A stretch of 64,000 nucleotides of DNA from the NCBI RefSeq assembly GCF_001485215.1, contig NZ_BBWW01000001.1, forward strand, positions 930,001-994,000, written 5' to 3'. Numbering within the stretch: the first letter of the stretch is position 1; each line of letters starts with the position of its first letter. This document shows, piece after piece, positions 61,906-64,000 of the stretch. The translations under genes were made by a program, and so were the position numbers. Under the pieces are notes generated by a model, which ran no database searches, had not been told where the DNA came from, and worked only from the letters and a program-made list of their open reading frames with translations. The stretch comes from Leptolyngbya sp. NIES-2104 (GTDB lineage Bacteria > Cyanobacteriota > Cyanobacteriia > Leptolyngbyales > Leptolyngbyaceae).

Positions 61906-62802
61906 TCAGGACGGTTTTGCAGAATTTCCTAAAATCGCGATCGCGACTCCCATCAATAAGACCAGAGCACCAATGATGACTTGGGTTCCAGGGACTTCTT
62001 GAAAAAGTGCGATCGCAAAAATGGTCGAGCCAACAGGTTCTAAAAGAATGATTAATGTGACGATCGTCGGCGGTAAATGACGCATCGCCCAGTTAAAACT
62101 CGTATGTCCAATCAGTTGTGGAAATACTGCCATCAACGCAACGTAGACATAAGTGAGAATGGGATAGCCAAGATACGATGAACCAAACAGGAACGGTAGC
62201 GGAAATAGTGTGATTGCAGCAGTACTATACGCAATGGTTACGTAGCTTCCAACATTTAAGCCTTGTCTTTGTGCTTCTCTTCCCAACAAGAGATACAGAC
62301 TTGCTGCCCACGCGCCCACGATCGCGAGTCCATTTCCTAAGAGCGGATTAGCTTCATCTTGGCTTGTACCCTCTAATCCGATGAGAATTCCGCCGATCAT
62401 TGCGATTCCGATTCCCCAAAATGTGGCACGAGTCGGCTTTTCTCCAAACCAGAACCAACTCAGTAACGCCACCCAAAGCGGATTCGTCGTGACCAATGTT
62501 GTAGAAATCGCGATCGACGTATAGCCTAACGACGAAATCCAAGTCGCGAAATGAATCGCGAGAGCCATTCCAGCCCCGATCGCGAATTTGATCGCAGTCG
62601 GTGAAGTAGGTTGAAACGATTGCCAAGTCGGAACCAAAAATAAAGCCGCGATCGATAACCGTGATGCGGCTAACACGAGACTAAATCCGACTCCTGAAGC
62701 TCCTGAAACGTCTGTCGCTAATCGAATCAGAATTGCGGCGGTCGAAACAGAGAGAATTCCGATCGTCAGAACGATCGTTAATTGGAGAGAACTCGATCGC
62801 AT
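61906..62802 (-). CDS. EamA/DMT-family transporter
   Basis: The product has ten hydrophobic segments in two EamA repeats (about residues 7-140 and 155-290), with family-like FATWISSLGYTSIAISTTLV and LPPTIVTLIILLEPVGSTIF. It exports or exchanges small metabolites such as amino acids or nucleosides; substrate unknown. I use the ATG at 62802; a TTG at 62811 overlapping the kinase stop is possible. It directly follows the histidine kinase gene on the same strand. Confidence 0.9.
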   Translation of the reverse strand: MRSSSLQLTIVLTIGILSVSTAAILIRLATDVSGASGVGFSLVLAASRLSIAALFLVPTWQSFQPTSPTAIKFAIGAGMALAIHFATWISSLGYTSIAISTTLVTTNPLWVALLSWFWFGEKPTRATFWGIGIAMIGGILIGLEGTSQDEANPLLGNGLAIVGAWAASLYLLLGREAQRQGLNVGSYVTIAYSTAAITLFPLPFLFGSSYLGYPILTYVYVALMAVFPQLIGHTSFNWAMRHLPPTIVTLIILLEPVGSTIFAIALFQEVPGTQVIIGALVLLMGVAIAILGNSAKPS

Positions 62803-62807
62803 AGATT

Positions 62808-64000
62808 TCAAGTCGGCAATCTCACAGTAAATGTTGCCCCTCGATCGACTCCTGCACTTTCCGCCCGAATCGTTCCATTGTGCAATTCAACTAAGTGGCG
62901 CGAAATTGCTAGTCCTAGCCCTAATCCATCCTTAGAACGATTTGAATCCGTATCCGCTTGAGCAAATCGATCGAAGACACGCGGTAAAAATGCTGGATCA
63001 ATTCCTTTTCCAGTATCACGAACAATGATTTCAACCGCAGATGAATCTTTAATCAGTAATGTGACATCAACGCTGCCACCACTTGGAGTAAATTTAACCG
63101 CATTCGTTAATAGATTCGTAATCACTTGCTGCAACCGATGAGAATCACCCATCACCGGATTAAGTGATTGTTCAATCTGCGATCGTAAAGCCACCCCTTT
63201 CGCTTCAGCAGCAAGCTGAATATTCGCGATCGCGGTTTCCACAATCACCGCTAGATTCACCGGAGCGAGATTAATTCGTAAATTTCCTCGAATCATTCGC
63301 GAGACATCCAGCAAATCTTCGATCAGTTGGGATTGAAGCAGCGCATTTCGCTCAATCACCGAAAGGGCACGTTTGAGCGTTTCAGCATCAAAAGTACGGG
63401 CTTGTAGGAGTTTTGCCCAACCTAAAATCGAATTGAGTGGCGATCGCAGTTCATGAGATACCATTGCGAGAAATTCGTCCTTACTGCGATTGGCGGCTTC
63501 CGCTTCGGCTCGTGCTGCTTCCGCTTCAGCCAGTAATCGATCGCGCTCTTGCGCCGCTCGTTTACGATCGCGCAAATCTAACCCGAAACAAATACTGTAG
63601 CCATCTTGTTCATGTCCCTCCATCATTGCAGTCCCGATCAAAATCGGCACGCGAGAACCGTCTTTGTGGTAGTACTCTTTCTCAGCGGGAGGAGCAATCC
63701 CAGTCGCTTTTAACTGAGCTTCGATGATTTGAGCGTGCGCCTCGTATCCAGGGGGAGTCAAGCTGATCCAATTCAGTGCCCCGGCATTCAATTCTTCACG
63801 GGTATAGCCCAGCAAATTGAGAAAAGCCTCATTCGCTTCATAAATTCGTCCACTAAAATCGGCAAAGAAAATACCGATTAAATTCGAGTCCGATAAGCGG
63901 CGAAATTTTGCTTCACTTTCGCGCAGGGCTTGTTCTGCCGATCGACGATCGTTGATATCATTCGTGTTTCCCACCAGTCGAATCGCTCGATGCTGGTCAT
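62808..64000 (-). CDS. PAS-domain sensor histidine kinase (5' end outside window)
   Basis: The frame is open from the right edge to TGA at 62808-62810. Although a GTG occurs at 63974, upstream codons read DQHRAIRLVGNTNDINDRRS, the end of an earlier PAC module, so the gene clearly continues beyond 64000. Inside are a PAS/PAC domain, a short Ala/Glu-rich coiled coil, a HisKA dimerisation domain with phospho-acceptor His in MVSHELRSPLNSILGW, and an HATPase_c domain with NLLTNAVKFTPSGG, DTGKGIDPAFLPRVF and GLGLGLAISRHLVE. It is a cytosolic two-component sensor; no response regulator adjoins it here. Confidence 0.93.
   Translation of the reverse strand, partial: DQHRAIRLVGNTNDINDRRSAEQALRESEAKFRRLSDSNLIGIFFADFSGRIYEANEAFLNLLGYTREELNAGALNWISLTPPGYEAHAQIIEAQLKATGIAPPAEKEYYHKDGSRVPILIGTAMMEGHEQDGYSICFGLDLRDRKRAAQERDRLLAEAEAARAEAEAANRSKDEFLAMVSHELRSPLNSILGWAKLLQARTFDAETLKRALSVIERNALLQSQLIEDLLDVSRMIRGNLRINLAPVNLAVIVETAIANIQLAAEAKGVALRSQIEQSLNPVMGDSHRLQQVITNLLTNAVKFTPSGGSVDVTLLIKDSSAVEIIVRDTGKGIDPAFLPRVFDRFAQADTDSNRSKDGLGLGLAISRHLVELHNGTIRAESAGVDRGATFTVRLPT

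Noticed and set aside
63974-63976. GTG near the right edge as the histidine kinase start
   Set aside because: Codons upstream in the same frame continue a PAC-domain ending (RLVGNTNDINDRR) to the window edge, so the gene starts outside.
1-64000. tRNA, rRNA, tmRNA or transposase genes
   Set aside because: No T-loop plus acceptor arrangement, rRNA-like sequence or DDE/serine recombinase motif was noticed on either strand; a tRNA or rRNA search program would settle this.

Overview
The window reads as chromosomal DNA of a cyanobacterium, most likely a filamentous or Leptolyngbya-like one. It carries cytochrome c-550 (psbV), a psbV2 paralogue, plastocyanin (petE) and cytochrome c6 (petJ) in a row, an acyl-lipid desaturase and a probable pteridine glucosyltransferase, and it is peppered with GCGATCGC/CGATCG-type palindromes (HIP1-like, for example 803-810). 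Genus is inference; no rRNA or tRNA was found to anchor it.

Layout. 1-580: tail of a 2-hydroxyacid dehydrogenase, then two decayed gene fragments. 581-13713: housekeeping genes (a PhnD-like binding protein, TTC38-like TPR protein, DnaJ-type co-chaperone, mutS, a PAS-GGDEF-EAL protein, an alpha/beta hydrolase, a Lin0512 protein, a pseudouridine synthase-like protein and an S9 peptidase). 13766-22925: the most unusual block, seven minus-strand genes framed and interrupted by palindromic repeats: FHA protein, FHA-FAD oxidoreductase, small membrane protein, kinase with zinc ribbon, membrane-anchored PhnD-like protein, kinase-vWA fusion and PP2C phosphatase. It resembles an elaborated TerY-P (kinase/vWA/PP2C) signalling system. 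23154-37726: glycosyltransferase, LD-carboxypeptidase, Uma2, M61 peptidase, a Crp-type regulator, CysQ-like phosphatase, PIN-TRAM protein with a tiny zinc-ribbon partner, hemW, PAP2, Usp, two TPR proteins, a DUF2993 protein, an acetoacetate-decarboxylase-like protein and holB.

37714-48180: squalene/phytoene synthase family gene, accD, the psbV-psbV2-petE-petJ group, an orphan lipoprotein/coiled-coil pair, a GarR-like dehydrogenase with a four-carbon acid sugar kinase, a pentapeptide-repeat protein and a GT9 glycosyltransferase. 48420-57003: metK, two tandem Crp-type regulators, a lone receiver domain, a second PP2C, an AarF/ABC1 protein, a conserved small protein and a kinase-like protein lacking both catalytic aspartates. 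57160-64000: a small protein with an HNH nuclease, desC, a PLP-dependent lyase-like protein, a DUF262/HNH protein of defence type, an EamA transporter and a PAS histidine kinase running off the window.

Themes. Reversible protein phosphorylation is heavily represented: three kinase-like proteins, two PP2C phosphatases and two FHA proteins. The photosynthetic carrier group contains a striking RNA-level feature: a 12-bp complement that would pair with the petJ ribosome binding site in petE-petJ read-through RNA. No transposase, CRISPR array or prophage was found; mobile-DNA traces are limited to three palindromic repeats. Domain assignments were made by eye from motifs, without database searches.
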